A stretch of DNA of 64,000 bases. Origin: an uncultured Dehalococcoidia bacterium (GTDB lineage: Bacteria; Chloroflexota; Dehalococcoidia; Lucifugimonadales; UBA3495). The notes below the pieces were generated by a model. It saw only the letters and a list, made by a program, of their open reading frames with translations, ran no database searches and had not been told where the DNA came from. The position numbers and the translations under genes are program-made. Positions 1 to 8,668 of this stretch are shown here, piece after piece; the first letter of the stretch is position 1, and each line of letters begins with the position of its first letter. The stretch is taken from the NCBI GenBank assembly GCA_951813535.1, contig OX638345.1, forward strand, positions 2,725,158-2,789,157, given 5' to 3'.

Positions 1-1021
1 CCACCCACGTGGCGAAACTCTCGTTGAGCCACAGATCGTCCCACCATTCCATGGTCACCAGGTCGCCGAACCACATGTGCGCCATTTCGTGGGCAACGAC
101 CTCGGCCACCCTCTGCCGCGTGCCCGCAGACGAGTTCTGCGGATCCACCAGCAGCGCCGTCTCCCGATACGTGATACACCCCCAGTTCTCCATCGCTCCG
201 GCTGCGAAATCCGGGATCGCCAGGTGGTCCAGCTTGGGCAACGGGTATGGGATACCAAAATAATCGTTGAAGAAGGAGAGCATTTTGACCGAGGTGTCCA
301 GCGCGAACTGTCCCTGCTCCTCCTTGCCTCGAGTCATCCACACTCCGATCACCGTCCCGTCGGCCGCTTCTTTCTCGATGTGCGTCAGGTCGCCGATCAC
401 GAAAGCAAGGAGGTACGTCGACATCACCGGGGTCTTGTCGTACAACAGGGTTTTCCGGCCATTTTCACCGCGAGTCTCCTCGATGATCGGAGTGTTGGAA
501 ACGGCCTCCATTTCCTCCGGTACGTCGAGCGTCACCTGGAAGGTCGCCTTGGCCGCCGGCTCGTCCCAACACGGCAGGGACCGCCGCGCGTCCGTCGCCT
601 CAAACTGCGTGGTGGCCAGATATGCCGTTTCGCCTTCGGGGTTCACGTACTGGCTGCGGTAGAACCCCCGCAACTTGTCGTTGAGCTCCCCGGTGAATGA
701 CATCCGCAGGTGCTGGTTGCCGACCAGGCCATCCGCCGGCGTGCCCGGGATGCTGATCGTCGCGGTTTCCGCGTCGGCGTCGTAGGCGATGGCGGTGGAC
801 GGCTGTTCCTGTTCACCGTGAGTATCGGTCCAGCTGACGGTCGCCGAATGTATTTCGATTTCGGAGCAGTTGAGCATGATCTCGGTGGTGCCGGGTTCCA
901 TGCTCACCGTCACGTCAACCTCGCCGGCGAAGGTGAAATCGTCGAAATTCGGTGTCAGTTTCAGGTCATAGTGGATGGGACGAACGTTGTCGGGAAGTAC
1001 AACAGCTTCGGCGGACGGCAT
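1..1021 (-). CDS. pepN: M1 family metallo-aminopeptidase, N-terminal part (runs off the left end)
   Basis: Zinc aminopeptidase that removes N-terminal residues from peptides, probably in the cytoplasm. The protein starts MPSAEAVVLPDNVRP at an ATG (1019-1021) preceded by a GGAGGAAA ribosome binding site. An M1 N-terminal beta domain is followed by the exopeptidase motif GAMEN at residues 275-279, the zinc motif HEMAH at 311-315, and the third zinc ligand Glu in NESFATW at residue 334, which gives the exact HEXXH-X18-E spacing of the family. Only about 340 residues lie in the window; members usually have 800-900. The gene is divergent from the antiporter gene at 1224. The M1 assignment is very sure; the subfamily is not. 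Confidence 0.93.
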   Translation of the reverse strand, partial: MPSAEAVVLPDNVRPIHYDLKLTPNFDDFTFAGEVDVTVSMEPGTTEIMLNCSEIEIHSATVSWTDTHGEQEQPSTAIAYDADAETATISIPGTPADGLVGNQHLRMSFTGELNDKLRGFYRSQYVNPEGETAYLATTQFEATDARRSLPCWDEPAAKATFQVTLDVPEEMEAVSNTPIIEETRGENGRKTLLYDKTPVMSTYLLAFVIGDLTHIEKEAADGTVIGVWMTRGKEEQGQFALDTSVKMLSFFNDYFGIPYPLPKLDHLAIPDFAAGAMENWGCITYRETALLVDPQNSSAGTRQRVAEVVAHEMAHMWFGDLVTMEWWDDLWLNESFATWV

Positions 1022-1223
1022 CGAGTTTCCTCCGTGATTTGCGTTCGAAAAGGGGACGCGCCAAGTTTATCACAGGGCATTGAACCGCTTGTGCCGGTCG
1101 CCGAATTGCGAAATAATTGGCCGCGTAAAGACTTATCATCTATCGTAATTTGTCTCACCATAAGAATACTGTTTTCTGGGCACGCTTCGAGTTTTCTTCA
1201 ACCCTCTCTCGGAGACTTCCAAT
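1022..1223. promoter_or_regulatory. Divergent intergenic region between the aminopeptidase and the antiporter
   Basis: This gap of about 200 bases is more AT-rich than its flanks (for example around 1100-1190) and must hold the promoters of both divergent genes. I see no convincing -35/-10 pair on either strand. The ribosome binding sites at its ends are clear: GGAGG for the aminopeptidase and GGAG about 10 bases before the antiporter ATG. Confidence 0.4.
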
Positions 1224-2930
1224 ATGCTTGCGGAACATTTGCCGTTTCTGGACATCGCCGGGTTGTTCAGTGTGGCTGAGCACTCCATCCAGCTCCGCCA
1301 ATCACTACTGGCCCTCGGCGCGCTGATCATAACGGCGAAATTGTTCGAGGGCGTCTTCCGCCGCCTGCGCCTGAACGCAATAGTCGCTTACGCCGCCGCT
1401 GGCATCCTCCTCGGCCCCGTCATGGAGTTGACCGGAGTTTGGTCAGTGGACTCGACGCTGCACATCGAACTACTCCTGACCCTCGGGATCTTCATATTTT
1501 TCTTCCTCATCGGCCTGGATGAGATCGACATTTCCAGCTTCATGGCAAGCCTGCGGGGGCACTACTTCCTCGCTGCCGTTCTATCTGTGGTCCTATCCCT
1601 CGGCATCTCCATGCTGGTGACCACCGACGTGGTGTTCGACTTCGGCCTGCGGCTCGCCTTCACCGAGGCTCTCGCTCTCGCCGGCATCCTTTCCATGACC
1701 AGCCTCGGCATCGTGGTCAAGGTGCTGGTGGACGATGGTCGGCTCAAGGAACCGGTGGGAATGCAGATTTTCACCGTCGTGGTCATTTCCGAGTTGATCG
1801 TCCTCCTGATAATCGGCTTCAGCATCGGCGAACACGTTCATGAGGTGTCGCCGGTCGGCATCCTGATCCTGGTGGGCAAGGTCGCCGGCTTCGCGGTGGC
1901 GTCGTGGATCCTGTCCTCCCGCGTCTTACCGCCGGTGGTTGCGCTCCTCCAGCGCGTGATCCAGGTGCCGCAGCTATCCCTGGGCCTGCTCCTGGGGGTT
2001 CTGTTCCTCATCGTATGGGGAGCCGAGCTGATGGGACTGCACGGTTCGCTGGGCGCGTTGCTCTTTGGCGCTTCGCTTTCGGGTCTGCCCTACCAGGTCC
2101 GGCGGGAAATCACGCCCGGCCTGCGCAGCGTGGCCGAGGGCCTGTTCGTGCCCCTTTTCTTCGCGTCCGCGGGCCTGCAATTCAGCTTCTCCTTCGTGAC
2201 ATTGCCGGTCTGGACGATGGTTGCCCTGGCCCTGATCCCGCTGTTCGGAAATTTCATCGGCGCTTTTATCGGCGCTTACTTTTCCCGCCTCACGGTGCCC
2301 TACGCGGTGGCTTCCGGCCTGATGGGCAAGGGCGTCGCCGAAATCGCCCTGCTGCTGGTGCTCTGGGATTCGGGCGTCATCGACGAGGTGGTGTTCTCCT
2401 TCCTGGTCCTGGTGATGTTCGGCTACATCCTCTTCATGCCGCCCGTCATCAGCTTTGCCGTCAGTCGCGCCAGCCGTCGGGCTGACCTGCCCGAAGAACT
2501 CACGGATATCCCCCAGGGCATCGCCCATTTCGCTCTCGACAACATCACGGTTGACGACATCCTGGACCGCAGCCGTCACCATCCCGACCCTTCCGTCACC
2601 GTACGCGACTTCACCGATCGGTGGACGATGCCCAACCAGCACGATTACGTCGTCGCCGAGAAAGGCGCCCTGGTCGGCATCGTCTCCCTGTCCACCTTCC
2701 GGTACTTGCCCAAAGCCTCCTGGGCTCGGACTTCGCTCAAGGACGTCGTGCGTCGCGAGACCCCGGTTGCCTGGCCGGAGGAGCACGTGGAGGATGTCCT
2801 CCAAAGAATGACCGAAACCTCGCTGTCGACCATACCGGTGGTGGAACCCGAGTCCGAAAAGTTCATCGGCGCGGTGACCCGGGAGGACATCGTGGAACTG
2901 ATGCTGACCGAGTTTCGCGGCGCGCACTGA
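1224..2930 (+). CDS. CPA2-type cation:proton antiporter with C-terminal CBS domains
   Basis: Membrane antiporter expected to exchange Na+ or K+ for protons. The first roughly 410 residues form about 12 hydrophobic segments of the Na+/H+ exchanger (Kef/CPA2) fold, with the typical early segment around LNAIVAYAAAGILLGP and a helix with IGLDEID near residues 95-101. The last 130 residues form a soluble tail resembling a CBS pair (LDNITVDDIL..., then VEDVLQRMTETSLSTIPVVE...GAVTREDIVELM), a nucleotide-sensing module. There is no RCK/TrkA-N domain, so it is not a classical KefB. The start ATG has GGAG upstream. It reads toward leuC but is separated from it by that gene's own promoter. The ion specificity cannot be read from the sequence. 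Confidence 0.85.
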   Translation: MLAEHLPFLDIAGLFSVAEHSIQLRQSLLALGALIITAKLFEGVFRRLRLNAIVAYAAAGILLGPVMELTGVWSVDSTLHIELLLTLGIFIFFFLIGLDEIDISSFMASLRGHYFLAAVLSVVLSLGISMLVTTDVVFDFGLRLAFTEALALAGILSMTSLGIVVKVLVDDGRLKEPVGMQIFTVVVISELIVLLIIGFSIGEHVHEVSPVGILILVGKVAGFAVASWILSSRVLPPVVALLQRVIQVPQLSLGLLLGVLFLIVWGAELMGLHGSLGALLFGASLSGLPYQVRREITPGLRSVAEGLFVPLFFASAGLQFSFSFVTLPVWTMVALALIPLFGNFIGAFIGAYFSRLTVPYAVASGLMGKGVAEIALLLVLWDSGVIDEVVFSFLVLVMFGYILFMPPVISFAVSRASRRADLPEELTDIPQGIAHFALDNITVDDILDRSRHHPDPSVTVRDFTDRWTMPNQHDYVVAEKGALVGIVSLSTFRYLPKASWARTSLKDVVRRETPVAWPEEHVEDVLQRMTETSLSTIPVVEPESEKFIGAVTREDIVELMLTEFRGAH

Positions 2931-2948
2931 GGTGTCGGCGTTCTACGA

Positions 2949-2957
2949 TGCTATAAT
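2949..2957 (+). promoter_or_regulatory. Extended -10 promoter of leuC
   Basis: TGCTATAAT is a perfect extended -10 box (TG at 2949-2950, TATAAT at 2952-2957). No good -35 is visible 17 bases upstream, as expected for extended -10 promoters. It lies 65 bases before the leuC start, just after the antiporter stop. Confidence 0.65.
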
Positions 2958-3022
2958 CTCCGGTTGTATCGAGACCGCTGCCGGCCGGCTTGCAGGCTGT
3001 GCCGGATCGAGGAGGAACTGAA

Positions 3023-4426
3023 TTGGCCGCCCGCACAATGTTCGAAAAAATCTGGGATGCCCACGTGGTTCACGAGGAACCGGGCCAGCCCTCGCTCATC
3101 TACGTCGACCTGCACCTGGTGCATGAAGTCACATCGCCGCAGGCCTTTGACGGTCTCCGCATGGCCGGCCGCAAGGTCCGCCGACCTGACCTCACCGTCG
3201 CCACCGCCGACCACAACACCCCCACCTGGGAACTCACCCGACCCATCGAAGACCAGATTTCCAAGGCCCAGTTGGACGCCTTGGATCGCAACGCGGCCGA
3301 GTTCGAGCTGCCCTTCTATTACGACCGCTTCAGCGAGAACCAGGGCATCGTCCACGTCATCGGTCCCGACCTTGGCTACACCCTCCCCGGCAAGACCGTC
3401 GTCTGCGGCGACAGCCACACCTCGACCCACGGCGCGCTGGGTTGCTTCGCCGTGGGCATCGGCACTTCCGAGGTCGAGCACGTCCTCGCCACCCAGACCC
3501 TGCGCCAGTTCAAGCCCCGCACCATGGAGGTGCGAATTGACGGCGAGCTGCCCAACGGTGTCTCCGCCAAGGACGTGATCCTGGGCATCATCGGACACAT
3601 CGGCGTCAACGGCGGCACCGGCCACGTCATCGAGTACACCGGCGAAGCCATCCGCGGCCTGTCCATGGACGGCCGCATGACCGTGTGCAACATGAGCATC
3701 GAGGGCGGCGCCCGCGCCGGCATGATCGCCCCCGACGACACCACCTTCGACTACGTCCGCACCCGCCCCTACGCTCCCAAGGGAGCCGAGCTTGAAGCCA
3801 AGATCGAGGAATGGCGCCGCCTGACAACCGATTCCGGCGCTGCCTACGACCGCACCGTCGTCATCAACGCCAGCGACCTGGCCCCCTTCGTCACCTGGGG
3901 CACCAAGCCCGACATGGTCGCCCAGATCACCGACCGTGTGCCCGATCCGGCCTCCTTCGAGACCACCGCCGAGCGCGAAGCCGCCGAGCGCGCCCTGGAG
4001 TACATGGGCCTGGAACCCAACCAGCGCATCGAGGACATCCGGATCGACCGCGTATTCCTCGGCGCTTGCACCAACGCCCGCATCGACGACCTCCGCGCTG
4101 CCGCCAGCGTCATTCGCGGCCGCCAGGTCAACTCCGACGTCTACGCCATGGTCGTTCCCGGCTCCGCCCGCGTCAAGGCCGAAGCCGAAGCCGAGGGCCT
4201 CGACCAGGTGTTCAGGGACGCCGGGTTCGACTGGCGGGTCGCCGGTTGCTCCATGTGTCTCGGCATGAACCCCGACATTCTGGATCCAGGCCAGCGCTGC
4301 GCCTCCACGTCCAACCGCAACTTCGAGGGGCGCCAGGGCAAGGGCGGCCGCACTCACCTGGTCAGCCCCGAGATGGCCGCCGCTGCCGCCATCGCCGGCC
4401 ACTTCGTCGACGTCCGCGATTTCTAA
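3023..4426 (+). CDS. leuC: 3-isopropylmalate dehydratase large subunit
   Basis: Isomerises 2- to 3-isopropylmalate in leucine synthesis, together with LeuD. With the TTG start at 3023 the product has 467 residues and begins [18 protein letters not shown], matching the family N-terminus. GGAGGA at 3011-3016 sits at proper spacing before this TTG; the ATG at 3038 is the alternative. The 4Fe-4S ligands are Cys349 (GACTNAR) and Cys409/Cys412 ([11 protein letters not shown]), and the substrate motif [11 protein letters not shown] begins at residue 128. The length is normal. leuD follows after a gap holding a repeat element. Aconitase-family homologues exist, but the 409/412 motif and the paired leuD make LeuC the clear choice. 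Confidence 0.96.
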   Translation: MAARTMFEKIWDAHVVHEEPGQPSLIYVDLHLVHEVTSPQAFDGLRMAGRKVRRPDLTVATADHNTPTWELTRPIEDQISKAQLDALDRNAAEFELPFYYDRFSENQGIVHVIGPDLGYTLPGKTVVCGDSHTSTHGALGCFAVGIGTSEVEHVLATQTLRQFKPRTMEVRIDGELPNGVSAKDVILGIIGHIGVNGGTGHVIEYTGEAIRGLSMDGRMTVCNMSIEGGARAGMIAPDDTTFDYVRTRPYAPKGAELEAKIEEWRRLTTDSGAAYDRTVVINASDLAPFVTWGTKPDMVAQITDRVPDPASFETTAEREAAERALEYMGLEPNQRIEDIRIDRVFLGACTNARIDDLRAAASVIRGRQVNSDVYAMVVPGSARVKAEAEAEGLDQVFRDAGFDWRVAGCSMCLGMNPDILDPGQRCASTSNRNFEGRQGKGGRTHLVSPEMAAAAAIAGHFVDVRDF

Positions 4427-4440
4427 CCTCCGCCAACCCC

Positions 4441-4490
4441 ACCGTCATTCCCGCCATCCCACCGTCATTCCCGCCGAAGCGGGAATCCAG
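4441..4490 (+). repeat. REP-like palindrome (one partial and one full copy) in front of leuD
   Basis: The full copy at about 4464-4490 reads GTCATTCCCGC, cgaa, GCGGGAATCC: a perfect 8 bp stem (4467-4474 with 4479-4486) and a 4-base loop. A half copy (accgtcattcccgcc) precedes it at 4441-4455. This GTCATTCCCGC...GCGGGAATC form is a widespread interspersed palindrome of bacterial genomes. The next bases, agaggtg, are the leuD ribosome binding site. A related palindrome lies at 11446-11470. Confidence 0.7.
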
Positions 4491-4504
4491 AGGTGAAAGA
4501 CAAT

Positions 4505-5095
4505 ATGGAACCCTTTGTCCAACTGGAAGGCGTCGTCGCTCCCCTGGACGCCGTCAACGTCGACACCGACATGATCATCCCCGCCGTGTACCTCAAGAGC
4601 ATCGAACGCACCGGCTTCGGACCGAACCTCTTCGACCGTTATCGCTATAATGAGGATGGGTCCGAAAATCCCGACTTCATCCTCAACCAGGGCCCCTATC
4701 GCAGTTCCAAGATCCTGGTGTCGGGGCCCAATTTCGGTTGCGGCTCTTCGCGTGAGCACGCCCCGTGGGCCCTGGAAGATTTCGGCATCCGGTGCATCAT
4801 CGCCCCCAGCTTCGCCGACATCTTCTTCAACAATTGTTTCAAGAACGGCCTGCTTCCCCTCGCCTTGCCCGAACCCGACGTCCGGCGCATCATGGACAAG
4901 GCCAAGGACAATCCCGGCTTCGAGATCACTGTAGATCTGGAAGCGCAGCAAGTGCGAGACGCCGACGAGGAAATCGTCGTCGACTTCGAGGTCGACGAGT
5001 TCCGGCGCTACTGCCTGCTGAACGGCCTCGACGACATCGGCCTCACCCTGCAGCACGAGGACGCCATCTCCGCCTTCGAGTCGCGGCAAGCCTGA
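4505..5095 (+). CDS. leuD: 3-isopropylmalate dehydratase small subunit
   Basis: Small (swivel-domain) subunit of isopropylmalate isomerase, partner of LeuC. It has 196 residues from the ATG at 4505 ([10 protein letters not shown]), which has GAGGTG at good spacing; an in-frame GTG at 4493 is less likely because it would overlap that site. Family landmarks are NVDTDMIIP near residues 18-26 and the substrate loop [14 protein letters not shown]. The length is typical. It is co-directional with leuC and ends at a strong bidirectional terminator shared with the convergent CoA-transferase gene. Confidence 0.96.
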   Translation: MEPFVQLEGVVAPLDAVNVDTDMIIPAVYLKSIERTGFGPNLFDRYRYNEDGSENPDFILNQGPYRSSKILVSGPNFGCGSSREHAPWALEDFGIRCIIAPSFADIFFNNCFKNGLLPLALPEPDVRRIMDKAKDNPGFEITVDLEAQQVRDADEEIVVDFEVDEFRRYCLLNGLDDIGLTLQHEDAISAFESRQA

Positions 5096-5113
5096 ATCGC
5101 TCAGCGAACCGTC

Positions 5114-5153
5114 AAACTGTCGGGGGCGATCAATTGGTCGCCCCCGACAGTTT
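5114..5153. terminator. Bidirectional terminator between leuD and the CoA-transferase gene
   Basis: Perfect 16 bp stem (5114-5129 with 5138-5153) with an 8-base loop (tcaattgg). The arms begin AAA and end TTT, so a U-run follows the hairpin on both strands. It sits between two convergent genes and its right arm reaches into the stop codon of the minus-strand gene. Confidence 0.9.
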
Positions 5154-6504
5154 ACCTATCGGTTCCGAACCACTGCGCAACCCGCTCGGCATAATCGGTC
5201 TCGTACCGCTGCATCCTTCCCTGCCGGACCTGCTCGTCCAGCGACGGCCGACGCACTCCGCGAGGCGACAGCGGCGCGAATCCGATGACCTGCGCCTCTT
5301 CCAGCGCAGCGATTTCGTCGTCCGTTCGACCCAGCAGGCCAGCCAGAATGTCCCGGTTGTGCTGACCCATGATCGGCGCCGGTTGCGGCGGCACGGCCGG
5401 CGTGTCCGACAGTTTCCAAGGCCGGCCGGCATACGGAAGCGGCGGCATTCCGGTCGCGTCGTTGTGCGCGACGATTTCGTAGAACCGGCGCTCTTGCAGG
5501 TGTTCGTTGAACAGCAGGTCTTCGCTGTCAACCACCGCTCCGGCCGCCACGCCCTCGGCCTGTAGCCGAGCCATCAGTTCGTGGTTGTCGCGATTGCGGG
5601 TTTCGAAACCCAGCATCTTGTCCAGTTCCGCCCGATGCCGGATCCTGCTCAGCACGTCCGCATACCGTTCGTCCGCCGCCCAGTCGGCACGGCCCATGAC
5701 GCGGCACAATCCCAGCCAGGCTTCGTCGCTGTCCACCGCGATTGCGATCCACCGGTCGTCGCCGGCGCACGGGTAGCAGCCGTGGGGCGACATCGCCGGA
5801 TCCTCGTTTCCGATCCGCTCCGGAACCCGCCCGTTGACCGTCCAGTCCAGCAGCGCCTCCGGGATCGTAGCGGAACAGGTCTGCGTTTGCGACACGTCGA
5901 TGAATTGCCCCTGCCCGGTATTCAGCCGGTGCATCAGCGCCAGCATCACGGCCGCCACGGTGTGTTCGCCGGCCGTATAGTCAGTGAACGGTATCTCCGA
6001 CATCACCGGCCCGCCGTCGCGGTACCCGGTGATATACGCCAGCCCTGCCGCTCCCTCAGTTGCCGGCCCGGTCGCGCCGAAGTTCGCCCACGGCCCGTTG
6101 AACCCGTAGCCGGTGGAGGACACCATGATGATGTCCGGCCGGATTTTGCGCAGGTCCTCGTATTCCAGCCCAAAGTTTCGGATGACTCGCGGGGTGAAAT
6201 TCTCGGCGAACACGTCTGCCACGGCGATCAGGTCGCGCAGCACTGCCCGCCCTTCGTCCCGGCTCAGATCCAGCGTCAGACCCAGCTTGTTCCGGTTCTG
6301 CTCGTAGAAGTTGGCGCCCCGGTTCCAGAATTCGCCGTCCACATCGTTGTGGTATAGCGAGTCCGTGCGGTAGCTCTCCAGTCGCTGCACTGACTCCAGC
6401 CTGATCACCTGTGCGCCCATGTCGGCCATCCACTTCATTGCCGAGGGTATGGCGATGAGTTGACCCATCTCCACGATGCGAACGCCTTCCAACGGGCCAG
6501 CCAT
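5152..6504 (-). CDS. CaiB/BaiF family (class III) CoA-transferase
   Basis: Predicted to move CoA between carboxylic acids through a mixed-anhydride intermediate. 450 residues; starts MAGPLEGVRIVEMGQLIAIP, the usual family N-terminus, with GGAGGTGA just upstream. The catalytic Asp is most likely the one in EIPFTDYTAGEH near residue 180. Also typical are VFAENFTPRVIRNFGL and the GQGQFIDVSQTQT strand. It lies one base downstream of a second CaiB/BaiF gene on the same strand, so the two may act as a pair or a heteromer. Substrate unknown; families of this kind handle carnitine, oxalate, bile acid or aromatic acyl-CoAs. Confidence 0.88.
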   Translation of the reverse strand: MAGPLEGVRIVEMGQLIAIPSAMKWMADMGAQVIRLESVQRLESYRTDSLYHNDVDGEFWNRGANFYEQNRNKLGLTLDLSRDEGRAVLRDLIAVADVFAENFTPRVIRNFGLEYEDLRKIRPDIIMVSSTGYGFNGPWANFGATGPATEGAAGLAYITGYRDGGPVMSEIPFTDYTAGEHTVAAVMLALMHRLNTGQGQFIDVSQTQTCSATIPEALLDWTVNGRVPERIGNEDPAMSPHGCYPCAGDDRWIAIAVDSDEAWLGLCRVMGRADWAADERYADVLSRIRHRAELDKMLGFETRNRDNHELMARLQAEGVAAGAVVDSEDLLFNEHLQERRFYEIVAHNDATGMPPLPYAGRPWKLSDTPAVPPQPAPIMGQHNRDILAGLLGRTDDEIAALEEAQVIGFAPLSPRGVRRPSLDEQVRQGRMQRYETDYAERVAQWFGTDR

Positions 6505-6505
6505 G

Positions 6506-7702
6506 TCAGATCACCTCCGAAGCCCGCAACCAGGCCAGTTCCTGCGTGCTGTAACCCATTTCTCCCAGCACCGCTCGAGTGTGCTCGCCCAATCTCGGTG
6601 CGGCGTCCGTCACCGCCCAAGGCGAGCCCGACATCAGGAACGGCGCCCCCGGGAACATTATCTCGCCCAGATCAGGGTGATGCACCGGCACGTAGTAGCC
6701 CCGGGCCTGAATCTGCGGGTTGTCCACCGTCTCTTCCGGGGAATCGATCACGCCGTAGATGAACCGCTTCTGGTGCGCCGCGTAAAAGATTTCCTGCTTT
6801 TGCTTGGTGGCGAAGATCTGGTCCAGGATATCTCCCAGCGCCTCCGCGTTTTCTAGCCGCGCCGATGCGTTATCGAAACGCTCATCGTCCAGGTCGGGCG
6901 CTTCCAGGAAGTCGACCAGCACCTTCCAGTCCAGCGTGGCGCCCATGCCGGGATTGGGCAGCACGTACCCATCGGACACCGCCCGCAGCCGCGTGAGGTC
7001 GCCCGTGTGGTTGGGCTGGCGTCGTCGCACGGCCCCGGTGTAGGTGTAGTTGTTGGTCACGTCCCGCAGCGCCGACGCAATGCTTTCCTGTATCGACACG
7101 TCCACGCGCTGGCCCTGCCCTGTCAGCCGCTGGTGGTACAAAGCCATCAGCGTGCCCGATGCCAGGTTGGTGCCGGCCTTGAACTGGGCCTGGTGCAGCG
7201 CGTGCTTCAGAGGCTCCCGGTCGTACGCGCCGAAGATGTACATCAGCCCGCCCAACGCGTACTCGACGATCTCGGTCGCCCGAAAATCCCGCCAGGGTCC
7301 CGTCTGCCCGAAGTTGGAAACCGACGCCACTACCAGCTTCGGGTTGCGCTTTCGCAATGTGTCTGCATCCAGACCTAGAGCAGGCATGACGCGCGGGGCA
7401 AAGTTCTCCACCACCGCGTCCGCATCCGCCAGCAGGTCCATCAGGATCGCGCGTCCCGTCTCTGACTTGAGGTTCAGCGTGATGCTGCGCTTGTTGGTGT
7501 TCAGGTAGAGAAACGGCAGGCTGGTCTCAGCGCCCGGTTCGTCGTGGTAGAACGGCGGCAGTCGCCGGCCCGGGTCACCACCGGGCCGCTCGATTTTCAA
7601 TACGTCGGCCCCGAAGTCGGCCAACAGCTTGGTGGCGTAGGGGCCGGCGATGTGGTGCGTCAGATCAATGACCTTGACGCCGGCCAGGGCTCCGTTATTC
7701 AA
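6506..7702 (-). CDS. CaiB/BaiF family (class III) CoA-transferase, second copy
   Basis: 398 residues from a TTG start at 7702 (MNNGALAGVKVIDLTHHIAGP), chosen because GGGGGT lies about 7 bases upstream and the family normally starts a few residues before GxxVxDLT. An upstream in-frame ATG at 7750 would add 16 residues that do not look like the family. Landmarks: LLADFGADVLKIERPGGDP, VVENFAPRVMPALGL, and GQGQRVDVSIQESI. It shares only family-level identity with its neighbour at 5152, so this is not a recent duplication. The pair is a two-gene operon with one base between stop and start. Substrate unknown. Confidence 0.87.
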   Translation of the reverse strand: MNNGALAGVKVIDLTHHIAGPYATKLLADFGADVLKIERPGGDPGRRLPPFYHDEPGAETSLPFLYLNTNKRSITLNLKSETGRAILMDLLADADAVVENFAPRVMPALGLDADTLRKRNPKLVVASVSNFGQTGPWRDFRATEIVEYALGGLMYIFGAYDREPLKHALHQAQFKAGTNLASGTLMALYHQRLTGQGQRVDVSIQESIASALRDVTNNYTYTGAVRRRQPNHTGDLTRLRAVSDGYVLPNPGMGATLDWKVLVDFLEAPDLDDERFDNASARLENAEALGDILDQIFATKQKQEIFYAAHQKRFIYGVIDSPEETVDNPQIQARGYYVPVHHPDLGEIMFPGAPFLMSGSPWAVTDAAPRLGEHTRAVLGEMGYSTQELAWLRASEVI

Positions 7703-7867
7703 AATCAGACCCCCAAACGAGTTCGGCAGCCATTCTAGCCCCATTGCCACTGCCGCACAAACAGCACCGCAGCATCAGGGTCGCCCGGGGATGCCCGGAG
7801 GCCTCCTGTCCGATGCGATTCCACCGGATGTTATACTCGCAGATATCACGGGCGGGCTTTATTGGGA

Positions 7868-7876
7868 TGCTACAAT
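7868..7876 (+). promoter_or_regulatory. Extended -10 promoter of the Uma2 gene
   Basis: TGCTACAAT matches the extended -10 form TGnTAnnnT. It lies 38 bases upstream of the ATG at 7914. No good -35 is seen. Confidence 0.5.
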
Positions 7877-7913
7877 CCCGGTTGGATTCAGCAATTTTCC
7901 CAGACTCACCACC

Positions 7914-8600
7914 ATGACCACCGTCACCGACCGTACGTACGATCTCCGCACTTTCTGTTCTGCCGAGTTCCGCGCCATGGTTTCTGCGGGCATCCTGAGC
8001 CGGCAGGACCGCGAAGCAGTTCTCAGCGGCAGCTATCGGTTCACCGCGGACCAGTACCAGGCCATGGGTAGGGCCGGCATCCTGTCCGAATACGAGCCCA
8101 TCGAGCTGCTGAACGGAGAGATCGTCGAAATGGCTCCCATTGGCAACACCCACAACGACTCGACCGATTGCATCAGCGACTTGATGTTTGGCGCCTTGCG
8201 GGGCCGAGCCCGGGTAAGGGTGCAGGGTTCCGTCCGCATAAATCAACTCAGCGAGTTGCAACCCGATTTTGCCATCCTCCGACGCCGACCGGACTACCAT
8301 CTGTCGCCCGCCACTCCAGCCGACGTCCTGTTCATCGTCGAGGTCTCCTACAGTTCGTTGAACTACGACCGCGGCGAAAAGTTGGCCGCGTACGCCGCCG
8401 CTGGCGTCCCCGAAGTGTGGGTCGTTAACCTGCGGGAATACGCAGTGCAGATCCATACCGACCCGGTGGGCGAGCAGTACCAAACGGTTCGCCAATTCCG
8501 CGCCGGCGACTCCGTGAGCCCCCTGGCTTTCCCCGATGTCTCTTTCCCGGTATCCGGTTTTTGGTCCGGCATGGTCGGTCCCGAGTCGGATGCCGAATAG
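7914..8600 (+). CDS. Uma2 family (DUF820) putative endonuclease
   Basis: 228 residues, starting MTTVTDRTYDLRTF at 7914 just behind an extended -10 promoter. The C-terminal 150 residues carry the Uma2/DUF820 pattern of the PD-(D/E)XK nuclease fold: LLNGEIVEMAP, then the acidic QPDFAILR and the VEVSYSSLNYDRGEKLAAYAAAGVPEVWVV block. The first 60 residues are an extra N-terminal segment. The family is expanded in Cyanobacteria and Chloroflexota; its biological role is unsettled, and nuclease activity is inferred from the fold. A second, divergent member is at 59815. The longer upstream frame is rejected because it would overlap the divergent CoA-transferase gene. Confidence 0.82.
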   Translation: MTTVTDRTYDLRTFCSAEFRAMVSAGILSRQDREAVLSGSYRFTADQYQAMGRAGILSEYEPIELLNGEIVEMAPIGNTHNDSTDCISDLMFGALRGRARVRVQGSVRINQLSELQPDFAILRRRPDYHLSPATPADVLFIVEVSYSSLNYDRGEKLAAYAAAGVPEVWVVNLREYAVQIHTDPVGEQYQTVRQFRAGDSVSPLAFPDVSFPVSGFWSGMVGPESDAE

Positions 8601-8668
8601 TCCTCGAGGCAGGCGCCGCGCCGCGTGGTCCCACATCACCATCACACCGTCAACGCAGAGGTAATACC

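Noticed and set aside
2951-4402. Open frame of 483 codons on the minus strand opposite leuC
   Set aside because: Antisense to intact leuC, rich in Gly/Ala/Val/Asp, no recognisable family.
4427-4504. Possible attenuator or T-box in front of leuD
   Set aside because: The only structure is the interspersed palindrome; no T-box core, leader peptide or T-run.
8601-8668. Longer ThDP enzyme start at 8561
   Set aside because: It would overlap the Uma2 gene and add residues without likeness; the GTG at 8669 has a ribosome binding site and matches the family N-terminus.
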